From Ureibacillus thermosphaericus (lineage in GTDB: Bacteria > Bacillota > Bacilli > Bacillales_A > Planococcaceae): a DNA stretch of 64,000 bases. A model generated the notes under the pieces. That model made no database searches. It was not told where the DNA came from and saw only the letters and a program-made list of their open reading frames with translations. Where the stretch lies: the NCBI RefSeq assembly GCF_012396605.1, contig NZ_JAAXPW010000014.1, forward strand, positions 1 to 64,000. The letters are read 5' to 3'. Below, in pieces: positions 34,642-45,991 of the stretch. Every line of letters starts with the position of its first letter. Within the stretch, counting starts at the first letter, position 1. The translations under genes were made by a program, and so were the position numbers.

Positions 34642-34916
34642 GTCTTTACCTCCCTTGTAGAATCATCAATGCTATAAATATAGAATATAGTCAACAACAA
34701 TTATTGTACTTCATATTTCTTAAAACGAAAAGACCTAAACCATAACTTTTACAAGGAATGTAACAATTTCGACATTTTTTCACAATTTAGCCAAAGAATA
34801 AATTTCCGATTGAATAATTATATATTCATCATTTTTTCTATCAATTGTCTTTATTATTTCCTTTCAACAAAAAATTATATTTAAAAAACGAAATGAAAAA
34901 CTACTTTTCGATCGAA

Positions 34917-35477
34917 TTATAGGAAAAACAATTGATATGCAATAATGATAATGAATCCTAATACACCAGAAATTGTGAAATATAATAGTTTTAATTTAAT
35001 ACCTGTAATCGTCCACATAAAACAATTAGCTACTAATAAAGAATAAAGTACAACATTATTATTTTCGAAATATACTAAACTAACTTTTACTGAAATTCCA
35101 AAAATTAATAGCGCCGCAGCTACTTGTAAAATGGGAGCAATCAAATCATGCTTCTTTGCAAATTTGTATGAATATACAAGAAAAAGTATTGCTATTATTC
35201 CGACTATGAAAGCAGCGATATAAAAATATGCTGTCATAAGGAAAAGGAGTATTAAGAGTGCTGCTGTTATCGCCATTATTAATAAAGAAATAGTTGTTTT
35301 TTTACGTTTTTCTTTCATTTTAATTGATTTTTTAATACTAATATGATTTTGAAGTTGAATGTCTTCACCTTCAGTATAAAGTGTCATTAAAAAGTCGCAG
35401 TAATGTTCTGGTAATAACTTATTTTGCTTCCAAAATAAGATTTCATTGATTATGATTTGTTTTTTCGGATTATCCAT
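34917..35477 (-). CDS. Hypothetical membrane protein, six helices
   Basis: 186 residues. The soluble N-terminal part (about 1-60) contains EILFWKQNKLLPEHYCDFLM, a pattern I associate with DUF2157-like Bacillales membrane proteins. About six closely spaced hydrophobic helices follow (65-185), giving a compact polytopic protein. Function unknown. ATG 35477 with GGTGA upstream is preferred over 35483. It lies between cccA and the group II intron, where B. subtilis has yqxD; it is not YqxD. Confidence 0.7.
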   Translation of the reverse strand: MDNPKKQIIINEILFWKQNKLLPEHYCDFLMTLYTEGEDIQLQNHISIKKSIKMKEKRKKTTISLLIMAITAALLILLFLMTAYFYIAAFIVGIIAILFLVYSYKFAKKHDLIAPILQVAAALLIFGISVKVSLVYFENNNVVLYSLLVANCFMWTITGIKLKLLYFTISGVLGFIIIIAYQLFFL

Positions 35478-35578
35478 AAACATTCACCAAATTTGTTTAT
35501 TTATGTATTATTGTATAGTATTTTCTATATTTCGACATCCGTACAAAGTATTATCAAAGAAAATTTTTTATAATTTCA

Positions 35579-36218
35579 ATCGAGTAGGAGGGAGCGATTA
35601 ACTCCCGTCCTCTCACACCACCGTACGTACGGTTCCGTATACGGCGGTTCAATTAAGATGATTGACGCAAGTCTTTATAACTTCCGTGAATAGCTGTTCT
35701 CTTTATGCCAGTGGTCACTCCACCCTCCAAGAGGTCCCCCACGGGATTCACCGCTTCCTTCCTCAAGTGAGGTACTACGTTTTCTGTTTTCATCATGACT
35801 CACTGAATGCCAAGGGCTATTCTCTCTTAATTGTTCGGTCCTTCTTAGTTGTTCTAGACCAACTAATACTATGACCTCTGCTGACTTCTGACGGTTCAGC
35901 TACTTATCACTAAGTAGGTTATGAAGCGTACTTCACCTATCCGCCAGACCTCCCCGGGTAAGTACATGCACTTTCACACCATCTATCCGCCTCATCTACT
36001 CGATATGACCTTCGACAGAAAGAGCTTTGTTTTGTTTTGCAAACTCACTCAATCATACCTAGCCTTATATGAGGTTCGTGTTCCTCGGACCGGTGTTTTG
36101 CCTCCAGCTTCCTTCAGATTCCGCGTCACCACGGACACCCTTGCGTTAAGCTAACTGTTACTTCTGCCTTCACAGTTCGGGACTTACACCCTATAGATTA
36201 CACCCATGCCAGGCGCAC
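35579..36218 (-). mobile_element. ORF-less group IIC intron (ribozyme remnant)
   Basis: Leftward strand. The 5' end is GTGCGCCTGGCATGGGTG at 36218, matching the group II GUGYG start. Strings such as GGGTGTAAGTCCCGAACTG and GGCAGAAGTAACAGTTAGC follow the Oceanobacillus iheyensis group IIC intron closely (from recall). A clear domain V lies at about 35616-35651 (CCGCCGTATACGG / CCGTACGTACGGTGG) and a domain VI hairpin at 35590-35606. The 3' end is CTCGAT at 35579. At 640 bases it lacks room for the ~420-residue reverse transcriptase. Domain IV keeps only a 47-codon frame (35653-35796) ending SYKDLRQSS, like the tail of an intron protein. It sits exactly after the rpoD terminator T tract, the preferred IIC target. 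Confidence 0.93.
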
Positions 36219-36221
36219 TAA

Positions 36222-36252
36222 TAAAAAAGGTACCTAAAATTAGGTACCTTTA
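36222..36252 (-). terminator. Terminator of dnaG-rpoD and intron target
   Basis: Leftward perfect 11-bp stem AAAGGTACCTA / TAGGTACCTTT with an ATTT loop, then TTTTTTAT, 18 bases after the rpoD stop. The intron 5' splice site begins at 36218, within ten bases of the stem. Confidence 0.93.
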
Positions 36253-36269
36253 CATTTCTCAGAATGATG

Positions 36270-37394
36270 TTACTCAAGAAAATCTTTTAGTCGCTTACTA
36301 CGAGATGGATGACGTAGCTTTCTTAGTGCTTTTGCCTCAATTTGGCGAATACGTTCACGAGTCACCCCGAATACTTTCCCTACTTCTTCAAGAGTGCGTG
36401 TACGACCGTCATCTAAACCGAAACGAAGACGAAGCACATTTTCTTCTCGATCTGTTAAAGTATCTAAAACGTCTTCAAGCTGTTCTTTTAACAGTTCGTA
36501 TGCTGCATGGTCAGCAGGAGATTGCGCTTCATGGTCTTCGATGAAATCGCCTAAATGCGAATCGTCTTCCTCACCAATTGGTGTTTCTAATGAAACCGGT
36601 TCTTGGGCAATTTTTAATATTTCACGAACTTTTTCAGGCGTTAAGTCCATTTCCTCTGCGATTTCTTCTGGCGTTGGTTCACGCCCTAAATCCTGCAATA
36701 ATTGACGTTGGACGCGGACTAATTTATTAATCGTCTCCACCATGTGAACTGGTATACGAATCGTTCTTGCTTGGTCCGCAATCGCTCGCGTAATAGCTTG
36801 ACGAATCCACCAAGTGGCATACGTAGAAAATTTAAATCCTTTTCGATGGTCGAATTTTTCTACTGCTTTAATTAATCCCATATTTCCTTCTTGAATTAAA
36901 TCTAAGAAAAGCATTCCACGACCCACATAGCGTTTAGCAATCGAAACAACTAATCTTAAGTTTGCTTCCGCAAGTCGTTTACGAGCTTCCTCATCGCCTT
37001 GCTCAATACGTTCTGCAAGTTCAATTTCTTCTTCAGCAGTTAATAAATCTACACGCCCGATTTCTTTCAAATACATTCTGACAGGGTCATTGATTTTTAC
37101 ACCAGGAGGAACGCTTAAATCATTCAAATCAAATTCTTCTTCACTTGCTTCCTGTTTCGCAAGTGCTTCTTCTTCAAATTCTTCTTTTCCTTCCACACGA
37201 ATATCATATTGGCTTTCTAATTCTTCAGCAAAATGAAAAATTTCCTCAGGTTCCAATTCAAATGGATCTAATTTTTTTGAAATATCATCCATGGATATAC
37301 CATCATTTTTTGCTTTTTGTCGAAGAAAATTTTTCGCTTCTTCCAAGTTTTTTTCCAAAATTTCTCTTGAACGTTCTGACATATTGTCCGCCAT
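36270..37394 (-). CDS. rpoD: RNA polymerase primary sigma factor SigA
   Basis: 374 residues. Housekeeping sigma factor. Region 1.1 remnant (about 1-100), region 1.2 [17 protein letters not shown], region 2 [27 protein letters not shown] with [17 protein letters not shown], region 3 and region 4 [15 protein letters not shown] followed by [20 protein letters not shown]. Very high conservation. AAGGAGG ribosome site. It follows dnaG by 31 bases in the macromolecular-synthesis operon. Confidence 0.98.
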   Translation of the reverse strand: MADNMSERSREILEKNLEEAKNFLRQKAKNDGISMDDISKKLDPFELEPEEIFHFAEELESQYDIRVEGKEEFEEEALAKQEASEEEFDLNDLSVPPGVKINDPVRMYLKEIGRVDLLTAEEEIELAERIEQGDEEARKRLAEANLRLVVSIAKRYVGRGMLFLDLIQEGNMGLIKAVEKFDHRKGFKFSTYATWWIRQAITRAIADQARTIRIPVHMVETINKLVRVQRQLLQDLGREPTPEEIAEEMDLTPEKVREILKIAQEPVSLETPIGEEDDSHLGDFIEDHEAQSPADHAAYELLKEQLEDVLDTLTDREENVLRLRFGLDDGRTRTLEEVGKVFGVTRERIRQIEAKALRKLRHPSRSKRLKDFLE

Positions 37395-37425
37395 AAACCT
37401 TCCTCCTTATAACAACCAATATCAC

Positions 37426-39246
37426 TCAAATCGCAGATAATGTTTTTTTCAGTTCAATCATTCGTTGGACGAGTTCTAAAGCTTTTTTATATTCATGCAT
37501 TCTTTCAGCTTCTTGGGAATCGTGCATGAGTTTTTCTATTTCAAGCTTTATGCGATGTTTTTTTAGTTGTTTTAAACAATCTTCAATCTCAGCCTCTTTA
37601 AATTCTGGATCGCGCTCTATTAATGCAGCTTCCATAACAATTTTTCGAAGTTCTGCATCATCCAAAATTTCTAAAAACCTTTGATAATCCGCAGTGCCAT
37701 GCTCTTCGTAAAAGCCGATTAAGCGAACAAACACTGCCATATACTCATCATGAATAAATGGTTGCGAATCATCACTGTGTAAAATATTTTTCACTAGTTC
37801 CATATCAAACAACATATGTGAAAGGAGTAATCTTTCAGCACGTTCAGTCGCATTTAAATTTTTGGAATGAATTTGGCCACTAAATATTGTATTTTTTTGT
37901 TCAGCTCGTTTATAATTTTTAGAAAAGTCAGCATCTAATTTTCTGAATTGTGCATAAATAGCTTCTTCCGATATTTTTGTTTCTTTCGATAGTTCTTTAA
38001 TATAAAGTTCTCGTTCGATAGGCGATGATTTTCCAACAAGATGCTCAAGCACTTCTTGAATATATTGCAAAATATCATTTTCAAATTGAAAATTTTTATT
38101 GCGTCGTGCATACATCATCATAAAAGCCATGTATGCATGTGGTTTTTCAATCATCTGTGCAAAGGACTCTGAACCATACTTCCGAATGTATTCGTCAGGA
38201 TCTAATTGATCGGGTAGTACGACAACTTCAACATCCATTTGTTCGTTGTAAATCATTTCTGCGGCCCGTTTCGCTGCTTCCCAACCTGCATAATCACCGT
38301 CATAACAAACCACTACGTTTCGAACTAAGCGTTTTAGCCTTGTGATATGCTCTTTTGTTAAGGAAGTGCCCATCGTTGCCACAGCGTTGTCTATACCTGC
38401 TTTTTGCGCAGCAAGCACGTCCATAAATCCTTCCATTAATATAACTTGACGTTTTTTACGAATTGAAGCTCTAGCCTTGTCCAAATTAAAAAGAACTTCA
38501 CTTTTTCGAAAAATCGGGGATTCTGGACTATTTAAATATTTCGCTTCTGATTCATTTGCCTCAAGAATTCGACCAGAAAAACCAATGACCTTTCCAAATT
38601 CGTTGCGAATTGGAAACATGATACGTCCTCGAAAGCGATCAAAGTAAGTATGGTCATTTTCCTTTTGGATGATGAGTCCACATTCAACCATTTCATCTAA
38701 CGAAAAACCTTTTCGCTCTAGTAATACAGTCACTGAATCCCATACTGGCAATGAGTATCCTATACCATTGGATTCGATATCTTCCCTTGTAAATCCTCTT
38801 TTTAATAAATAATTTAATGCTTTTTCGCCTTCTTCTGTGTTCATCAATAAATGATGATAAAATTCAGCAACAAATTGATGGGCATTTATCATATTTTCTT
38901 CTTTTGGTGAATATCGGCGAAAATTTTTGTCCATACTTTGATTTTGGATATCAATATGTATGCCGATGCGCTCCCCTAATTTAGAAACCGCTTCAGGAAA
39001 GGATACATTTTCGATATCCATGACAAAGGTTATAACATTGCCCCCTGCACCACAACCAAAGCAATGGAATATTTGTTTGTCTTCAGAAACAGAAAAAGAA
39101 GGTGTATTTTCACCGTGGAAAGGACATAATCCAAACCAATTTCGCCCTCTTTTTGTTAACTGAATATATTCGCTGATTACATCAACGATATCCGATTCTG
39201 TTCGGATTTTTTCAATTAATTCTTCAGGAATTATTTTGCCTATCAT
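37426..39246 (-). CDS. dnaG: DNA primase
   Basis: 606 residues. Makes RNA primers for replication. N-terminal zinc-binding CPFHGENTPSF (about 40) with HCFGCGAGGN (about 58). TOPRIM core with VILMEGFMDVLA (about 263) and VVCYDGDYAGWEAA (about 310). C-terminal DnaB-interacting helical domain (about 460-606). I chose ATG 39246 (MIGKIIPEELIEKIR), the canonical N-terminus; the extension to 39327 is AT-rich and implausible. The ribosome site (GGTGATGGA) is weak and close. Confidence 0.96.
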   Translation of the reverse strand: MIGKIIPEELIEKIRTESDIVDVISEYIQLTKRGRNWFGLCPFHGENTPSFSVSEDKQIFHCFGCGAGGNVITFVMDIENVSFPEAVSKLGERIGIHIDIQNQSMDKNFRRYSPKEENMINAHQFVAEFYHHLLMNTEEGEKALNYLLKRGFTREDIESNGIGYSLPVWDSVTVLLERKGFSLDEMVECGLIIQKENDHTYFDRFRGRIMFPIRNEFGKVIGFSGRILEANESEAKYLNSPESPIFRKSEVLFNLDKARASIRKKRQVILMEGFMDVLAAQKAGIDNAVATMGTSLTKEHITRLKRLVRNVVVCYDGDYAGWEAAKRAAEMIYNEQMDVEVVVLPDQLDPDEYIRKYGSESFAQMIEKPHAYMAFMMMYARRNKNFQFENDILQYIQEVLEHLVGKSSPIERELYIKELSKETKISEEAIYAQFRKLDADFSKNYKRAEQKNTIFSGQIHSKNLNATERAERLLLSHMLFDMELVKNILHSDDSQPFIHDEYMAVFVRLIGFYEEHGTADYQRFLEILDDAELRKIVMEAALIERDPEFKEAEIEDCLKQLKKHRIKLEIEKLMHDSQEAERMHEYKKALELVQRMIELKKTLSAI

Positions 39247-39423
39247 TCCATCACCAACTTTGTTGCTAAATAACACAATTCGATAAAAAATTAAAAATTC
39301 CTTTAAAATGCGACAAAAAAACTTCACTTTTTATAATATTTATTTGTTAGAAATATTTTTACCACAATTTTATTATTATAAAACATTCTTTATGATTTTT
39401 CTATACTTATTTATAAAAAAATG

Positions 39424-39454
39424 AAAAAAAAACCTCCTCGATAATCTGGAGGTG
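39424..39454 (-). terminator. Terminator of ccpN-ppsR
   Basis: Leftward stem ACACCTCC / GGAGGT with a ten-base loop and a nine-T tract, just beyond the ppsR stop. Confidence 0.85.
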
Positions 39455-39466
39455 TAAATAATTATC

Positions 39467-40282
39467 TTATTTTTTTAAACGCTCTAGTCGCTCAATGATG
39501 TCATTCGCTGTTTCTTCAACAGCTTTATTTGTAACATCGATGACTTGACAACCTAATTTTTCTACCACTTTATAAAAATGCGCAATTTCCCGTTCAATGC
39601 GATCTCTTTTTGCATAAATCGCATCATCACTTAGACCCAATGCAATTAACCTTTGTTTACGGATGACGTTTAGTTTTTCAGGAGAAATCACTAAACCAAA
39701 ACATTTTCTTGGATCTACTTGAAATAATTCTTCAGGCGGTTCGACTTCTGGAACAATTGGAACATTGGCTACCTTATATCTTTTATGAGCCAAATATTGT
39801 GATAGTGGAGTTTTTGAAGTTCTAGATACGCCAATTAACACCACATCACTCAATAATATTCCTCTCGGATCTCGTCCATCATCATATTTTACGGCAAATT
39901 CGATCGCTTCTACTTTTTGAAAATAGTCATCGTCTAACTTATGAACTATTCCAGGTTCTTCTAACGGAAATTCTTCAAGTCTATTACTAAATAAATGAAT
40001 AATAGGACCTAATAAATCAATGCAATCAATGTTATTTTGTTGACATAAATTATACATTAACTGACGTTTTTGTTTTTCTACTAATGTATACACTATAATT
40101 GCACCTTGCATCGCCGCAATTTCTACAATGTTTTTTATATGGTCATCATTTGAGATATGTGGGAATCTTCGGATAATGATGCCATCAAAATTTGGTCTAA
40201 ATTGTGTAGCAGCTGCTTTAACCACTTGTTCTCCAGTTTCTCCGACAGAATCAGATACGACAAAGATTTTTAAGTTTTTCAA
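39467..40282 (-). CDS. yqfL: Pyruvate, phosphate dikinase regulatory protein (kinase/phosphorylase)
   Basis: 271 residues, DUF299/PEP synthetase regulatory protein. It opens with FVVSDSVGETGEQVV; the P-loop-like GVSRTSKTPLSQYLA lies at about 150-164, with NVPIVPEVEPPEEL and FGLVISPEKL after it. In the family it phosphorylates and dephosphorylates PPDK or PEP synthetase. TTG start with AGAGGTG six bases upstream. It follows ccpN by 11 bases; CcpN and YqfL act together on gluconeogenesis in B. subtilis. Confidence 0.93.
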   Translation of the reverse strand: MKNLKIFVVSDSVGETGEQVVKAAATQFRPNFDGIIIRRFPHISNDDHIKNIVEIAAMQGAIIVYTLVEKQKRQLMYNLCQQNNIDCIDLLGPIIHLFSNRLEEFPLEEPGIVHKLDDDYFQKVEAIEFAVKYDDGRDPRGILLSDVVLIGVSRTSKTPLSQYLAHKRYKVANVPIVPEVEPPEELFQVDPRKCFGLVISPEKLNVIRKQRLIALGLSDDAIYAKRDRIEREIAHFYKVVEKLGCQVIDVTNKAVEETANDIIERLERLKK

Positions 40283-40293
40283 ATTAGCACCTC

Positions 40294-40932
40294 TTACAAA
40301 TCATTCGTCTCAGCTAATGAAATAAAAGCTTTTGTAATATTGGTTTTGGTTATACGACCGACAATTTCTAACCCATCTTCTTTCTCTTCTACAACTGGCA
40401 ATGAGTCAACTTGTCGCTCGATCAATTTTTTAGCAGCATGAATGAGTGAATCATTCTTATGACAATACACAATATTCGGCATTCTCGTCATAATAATATG
40501 AACGGGAATCTTTGTTATAGCTTGAGTTCCAATACTTGTGCGAAGTAAATCTTTTCTTGAAAGCACACCTTGCAAACGGGATCGATCATCCACCACAAAC
40601 AAGGTTCCAACATCTTCCAAGAACATTTGACAAATAGCATCATAAGCTGTCATATTCTCAGATACAACAACTGGCATAGATTGGAAATCTTTAACTTTTA
40701 AATTCATCATTGACTCTGTTACAGAAGCCATCGTTTTTTTGCCAGAATAAAAATACCCGACTCTAGGTCTGGCATCTAGAAACCCTGCCATTGTTAAAAT
40801 TGCTAAATCTGGTCGAAGGGTTGCTCGAGTCAAGTTTAATTGTTCAGCAATTTTCTCCCCTGTTATTGGACCCTTCTCTTTAACAATTTGCAGAATTTTA
40901 TCTTGACGTTGATTGAGTTCTATTGGACTCAC
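40294..40932 (-). CDS. ccpN: Transcriptional repressor CcpN
   Basis: 212 residues. N-terminal winged helix (about 1-65, ILQIVKEKGPITGEKIAEQL) and two CBS domains (about 75-205; ITKIPVHIIMTRMP, VDSLPVVEEKEDGLEIVGRI). It represses gapB and pckA on glycolytic carbon in B. subtilis. The GTG start gives MSPIELNQRQ, matching the family N-terminus, although GAGGCG lies unusually close to it. Divergent from glyS; cotranscribed with yqfL. Confidence 0.92.
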   Translation of the reverse strand: MSPIELNQRQDKILQIVKEKGPITGEKIAEQLNLTRATLRPDLAILTMAGFLDARPRVGYFYSGKKTMASVTESMMNLKVKDFQSMPVVVSENMTAYDAICQMFLEDVGTLFVVDDRSRLQGVLSRKDLLRTSIGTQAITKIPVHIIMTRMPNIVYCHKNDSLIHAAKKLIERQVDSLPVVEEKEDGLEIVGRITKTNITKAFISLAETNDL

Positions 40933-41084
40933 CGCCTCAATTAGTGTTATACTTTTCTTAAATATTATATACTATTTTCTTTATAATTGCTAAGAAAAGT
41001 CCTACATGATAAAATAATGTCACAACTAATTAAAAAAATTACTATATTCAAATATTTTGGCAATGACAGGACTATAAGTATCTT

Positions 41085-41276
41085 TTCAACAAACAGCGAG
41101 TAGGGATGGTGAAAGCCTACACGAAAAGAGAAACGGCAGCCTCGAGCCATGATGAAAAAAAGAGGATTGCAATTCTATGAATGAAATGCAATCAATCGGG
41201 GTGGAACCGCGGGTGTAATTATGTATTCCAGCACTCGTCCCCGGGCTTATGGCCCGGAGACGGGTGCTTTTCTATT
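41085..41276 (+). promoter_or_regulatory. Glycine T-box riboswitch upstream of glyS
   Basis: The T-box signature GGGTGGAACCGCGG lies at 41198-41213. It is followed by the terminator stem GCACTCGTC..CCGGGC / GCCCGG..GACGGGTGC with TTTT (41230-41274). Upstream, a stem I region with GAGTAGGGATGGTGAAAGCC starts near 41090. Uncharged tRNA-Gly should stabilise the antiterminator and turn on glyS. The specifier codon was not placed; glycine is inferred from the gene. Confidence 0.93.
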
Positions 41277-41314
41277 ATTATTATGAAAAATAAAATTAAA
41301 TAGGAGGAACAAAA

Positions 41315-42700
41315 ATGGCTGTTCAATCAATGGAAACTATTGTGAATTTATCAAAACAACGTGGATTTGTATTTCCAGGTTCTGAAATATACGGGGGACT
41401 TGCTAATACATGGGATTATGGTCCTCTTGGTGTGGAACTGAAAAATAATATTAAAAAAGCATGGTGGCAAAAATTTGTTCAAGAGTCACCTTACAACGTT
41501 GGACTTGATGCAGCAATTTTAATGAATCCACGCACTTGGGAAGCATCAGGACATGTTGGAAACTTCAATGACCCAATGATTGATTGTAAACAATGTAAAG
41601 CAAGACATCGAGCTGATAAGTTAATAGAAGAAGCAGCTCTACAAAAAGGTGATGAAATTATCGTTGACGGCTTATCATTTGAAAAAATGGCAGAAATCAT
41701 GAAGCAATATGATGTTTCCTGCCCTGATTGTGGTGCACAAGATTTCACTGAAATTCGCCAATTTAACTTAATGTTTAAAACATTCCAAGGTGTTACAGAA
41801 AGCTCTTCTAACGAAATTTATTTAAGACCAGAAACGGCTCAAGGTATTTTTGTTAACTTCAAAAACGTTCAACGTTCTATGCGCAAAAAACTTCCATTTG
41901 GTATTGCACAAATTGGTAAATCTTTCCGAAACGAAATTACGCCTGGTAACTTTACATTCCGTACGCGTGAATTCGAACAAATGGAGTTGGAGTTCTTCTG
42001 TAAACCTGGTGAAGATTTAGAATGGCAAAATTACTGGAAAGAATTTTGTAAAAACTGGTTGTTAAGTTTGGGCATGAGCGAAGAAAACATTCGCCTTCGC
42101 GATCATTCCGAAGAAGAATTATCCCACTATTCGAAAGCTACAACAGATATCGAATATAAATTCCCATTCGGTTGGGGCGAACTTTGGGGTATTGCAGACC
42201 GCACAGATTATGACTTGAAGCAACATATGCAATATTCAAACGAAGATTTCACTTACATCGATCCAGTTACAAATGAGCGTTACGTTCCTTACTGCATCGA
42301 ACCATCTGTCGGAGCAGACCGTGTAACATTGGCATTCCTATGTGATGCATATGACGAAGAACAACTAGAAGATGGAGACAAACGCACAGTGCTTAGATTC
42401 CATCCGGTTATCGCTCCATTTAAAGCCGCAGTTCTTCCACTATCGAAAAAACTGTCAGAGGAAGCAACTGAAGTTTGGAACGAATTGCGCAAATATTTCC
42501 CAGTAGATTATGATGAATCTCAATCCATCGGTAAACGTTATCGCCGCCAAGACGAAATTGGAACACCATTCTGCATCACTTACGACTTCGATTCAAAAGA
42601 AGACGGTCAAGTGACTGTGCGTCATCGAGATTCAATGGAGCAAGTACGCATGCCAATTGCGGATGTAAAAGCTTATATTGAAAAGCACTTACAATTCTAA
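41315..42700 (+). CDS. glyS: Glycyl-tRNA synthetase, single-chain dimeric type
   Basis: 461 residues. Class IIa GlyRS of the alpha2 type (archaeal/eukaryotic-like, also Staphylococcus and many Bacilli), not the alpha/beta GlyQ-GlyS pair of B. subtilis. Motif 1 region begins [19 protein letters not shown]. Zn-like cysteines are in CKQCKARH and CPDCG. Motif 2 is [25 protein letters not shown] and motif 3 [14 protein letters not shown] (about 325). The anticodon-binding domain is C-terminal (about 360-461). AGGAGG ribosome site; controlled by the T-box upstream. Confidence 0.97.
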   Translation: MAVQSMETIVNLSKQRGFVFPGSEIYGGLANTWDYGPLGVELKNNIKKAWWQKFVQESPYNVGLDAAILMNPRTWEASGHVGNFNDPMIDCKQCKARHRADKLIEEAALQKGDEIIVDGLSFEKMAEIMKQYDVSCPDCGAQDFTEIRQFNLMFKTFQGVTESSSNEIYLRPETAQGIFVNFKNVQRSMRKKLPFGIAQIGKSFRNEITPGNFTFRTREFEQMELEFFCKPGEDLEWQNYWKEFCKNWLLSLGMSEENIRLRDHSEEELSHYSKATTDIEYKFPFGWGELWGIADRTDYDLKQHMQYSNEDFTYIDPVTNERYVPYCIEPSVGADRVTLAFLCDAYDEEQLEDGDKRTVLRFHPVIAPFKAAVLPLSKKLSEEATEVWNELRKYFPVDYDESQSIGKRYRRQDEIGTPFCITYDFDSKEDGQVTVRHRDSMEQVRMPIADVKAYIEKHLQF

Positions 42701-42716
42701 TATTGCTTACATGATG

Positions 42717-42747
42717 AAAGCTGTACATGATTGTACAGCTTTTTTTC
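42717..42747 (+). terminator. Terminator of glyS
   Basis: Stem AAAGCTGTACA / TGTACAGCTTT with TTTTTTT, 17 bases after the glyS stop. Confidence 0.92.
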
Positions 42748-42866
42748 TTTTGTCTAATGATATGTTGTTCATTATTTTAAAATCAGAATTATCTGAATTA
42801 AATATACATATTCTTTCCCCCTCTAGTATAATTGAGTTAAGGGATTTTGGATTAGGGGGGAGCTAT

Positions 42867-43346
42867 ATGCTGTTTAGTTCATTTACAAGTTTTAAGAAAC
42901 AACAAGAACTTCAAGTTAGCGACGTTTTCAGCCAATTAAAGAATATTGTGACAGCGATATTAAAGCGAGAAGTACCTTCCAATAGTTCCAACAGTCAATT
43001 AATATTCAATACAAATTTGAAAATTCAACAATATTTTCATGCGGCACAATATCACCGAAAACAGATCGATCTTACTACATCGCTTGGTGTGTTTCATAAA
43101 GAAGCTTACGAAAGTACAATAAAAAAATATAATCAACTTAAACTTTTGATGGATAGTTTTATTATTCTAAATATTGAAGAAGAACGAGAGAAAATCAATC
43201 ATCGAATGAGACTTGTCGATGACAAAATTGAAAAGCTGTATTTGGAATTGAAAAATGTTAAACACATCCTAATTCCTGAGCTAGAGGAAAAATTTTGGCA
43301 AGCTTTTAAAGAAGATTTAATGCCTATTTTAGCTGAATTAAGATAA
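42867..43346 (+). CDS. Hypothetical coiled-coil protein, 159 residues
   Basis: Mostly helical and charged. The C-terminal half (about 85-150) has heptad-like stretches (ILNIEEEREKINHRMRLVDD, KIEKLYLELKNVKHIL) suggesting coiled coil. No cysteine or catalytic motif, no signal peptide. Family unknown. The start is ATG 42867 with an AGGGGGGAG ribosome site. A frame to 42678 overlaps glyS and its terminator and is rejected. Convergent with recO across a shared hairpin. Confidence 0.65.
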   Translation: MLFSSFTSFKKQQELQVSDVFSQLKNIVTAILKREVPSNSSNSQLIFNTNLKIQQYFHAAQYHRKQIDLTTSLGVFHKEAYESTIKKYNQLKLLMDSFIILNIEEEREKINHRMRLVDDKIEKLYLELKNVKHILIPELEEKFWQAFKEDLMPILAELR

Positions 43347-43380
43347 TGATAGAAATATTAATACAATATATATTTCAATA

Positions 43381-43411
43381 AAAACAGGCGCCTAAAGTTT
43401 GTCGCCTGTTT
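43381..43411. terminator. Bidirectional terminator overlapping recO 3' end
   Basis: AAAACAGGCG / CGCCTGTTTT stem between the convergent hypothetical gene and recO. It includes the recO stop and final codons and has T tracts in both directions. Confidence 0.88.
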
Positions 43412-44186
43412 TGTCTTTATTGTCTTTTTGTAACGAGTACAAAGCTTCTGATTTTTCAAGCTGTTCAATAAATGAACGAGACTTTAAACGCATACCTGTT
43501 TGTTCTTCATAAATCGTCGTTACAATTTTCTTGATAAAGTGTTTCGTTTCACGCTTTAACTCCAACTTTCCAATTTTCTCAATTGGAATAGTAGAAAACA
43601 TGCGAATTAATTTTAATTGTGTTGGACTTAGCCGAATAATATAGGGGTCAACATGAAAACAACGGTGGCAAAGAAATCCTCCTTGTGAAAAGGAAAAGGC
43701 AAATTCCCCTTCTACCGCACCACAGGATGAACATTGATGCAAAATAGGCCTTACCCCTGCATAAGGAAGAAACTTCCAATCAACGAACAATGCGATTGCT
43801 TCTGGATCATGCTCATCTTCAATCGCATATAAAGCTTGTTTCAACACTTCGTAAGGAAATGGTTGCGGATTTCCCTCTTCTATTAATCGATCTACCATTT
43901 CCACAATGTAACTAGCATAAGCTGCTCGTAATATATCGGTTTGAATATGTCGCATCGAATTGATAAGCTCACCTTGCTGTAACGTGCCTATACCCGAAGA
44001 TCGTTGTACAATGAAAATACCATGCATAAAAGTTTGAGATATTGACGCTAACCTGCTCCGCGGTTTCTTAGCACCTCTAGCCATCACTGCAACTTTTCCA
44101 GCTTCTTTTGTCATCAGTGTAACAATTTTATTTGATTCCCCATAATCTCTTGTTTTTAAAACAATGCCCTCTAATTTACTTAGCAT
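43392..44186 (-). CDS. recO: DNA repair protein RecO
   Basis: 264 residues. Loads RecA with RecF/RecR in gap repair. N-terminal OB fold (GIVLKTRDYGESNKIVTLMT), then a helical region and zinc-type Cys pairs CSSCGAV (about 151) and FLCHRC (about 171). ATG 44186 gives the typical start MLSKLEGIVL; the upstream frame to 44207 has no clear need, though AAAGGG lies between them. It follows era by ~125 bases with a terminator-like stem between. The small yqzL gene found here in B. subtilis is absent. Confidence 0.93.
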   Translation of the reverse strand: MLSKLEGIVLKTRDYGESNKIVTLMTKEAGKVAVMARGAKKPRSRLASISQTFMHGIFIVQRSSGIGTLQQGELINSMRHIQTDILRAAYASYIVEMVDRLIEEGNPQPFPYEVLKQALYAIEDEHDPEAIALFVDWKFLPYAGVRPILHQCSSCGAVEGEFAFSFSQGGFLCHRCFHVDPYIIRLSPTQLKLIRMFSTIPIEKIGKLELKRETKHFIKKIVTTIYEEQTGMRLKSRSFIEQLEKSEALYSLQKDNKDKTGDKL

Positions 44187-44269
44187 CTGTTGCACATCCC
44201 TTTTCACTGAGGCATTCTAGAATCTTATTTAATAATGATTTCGATAAAAGGACGATGAATAAAAATTCA

Positions 44270-44306
44270 TAAAGAGTGCGTCGTAAGTAATTAGACGCAC
44301 TCTTAA
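44270..44306 (-). terminator. Terminator after era
   Basis: Leftward perfect 13-bp stem AAGAGTGCGTCTA / GACGCACTCTT (approximate arms), then T-rich sequence, just beyond era. Confidence 0.75.
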
Positions 44307-44311
44307 ACATT

Positions 44312-45983
<1,672 letters not shown>

Positions 45984-45991
<8 letters not shown>

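Noticed and set aside
35662-36154. Open frames of 70 and 77 residues opposite the intron
   Set aside because: They are antisense to the structured group II RNA and show no coding features.
36206-36544. 112-residue frame antisense to rpoD
   Set aside because: Shadow of the highly conserved sigma-factor gene with no SD.
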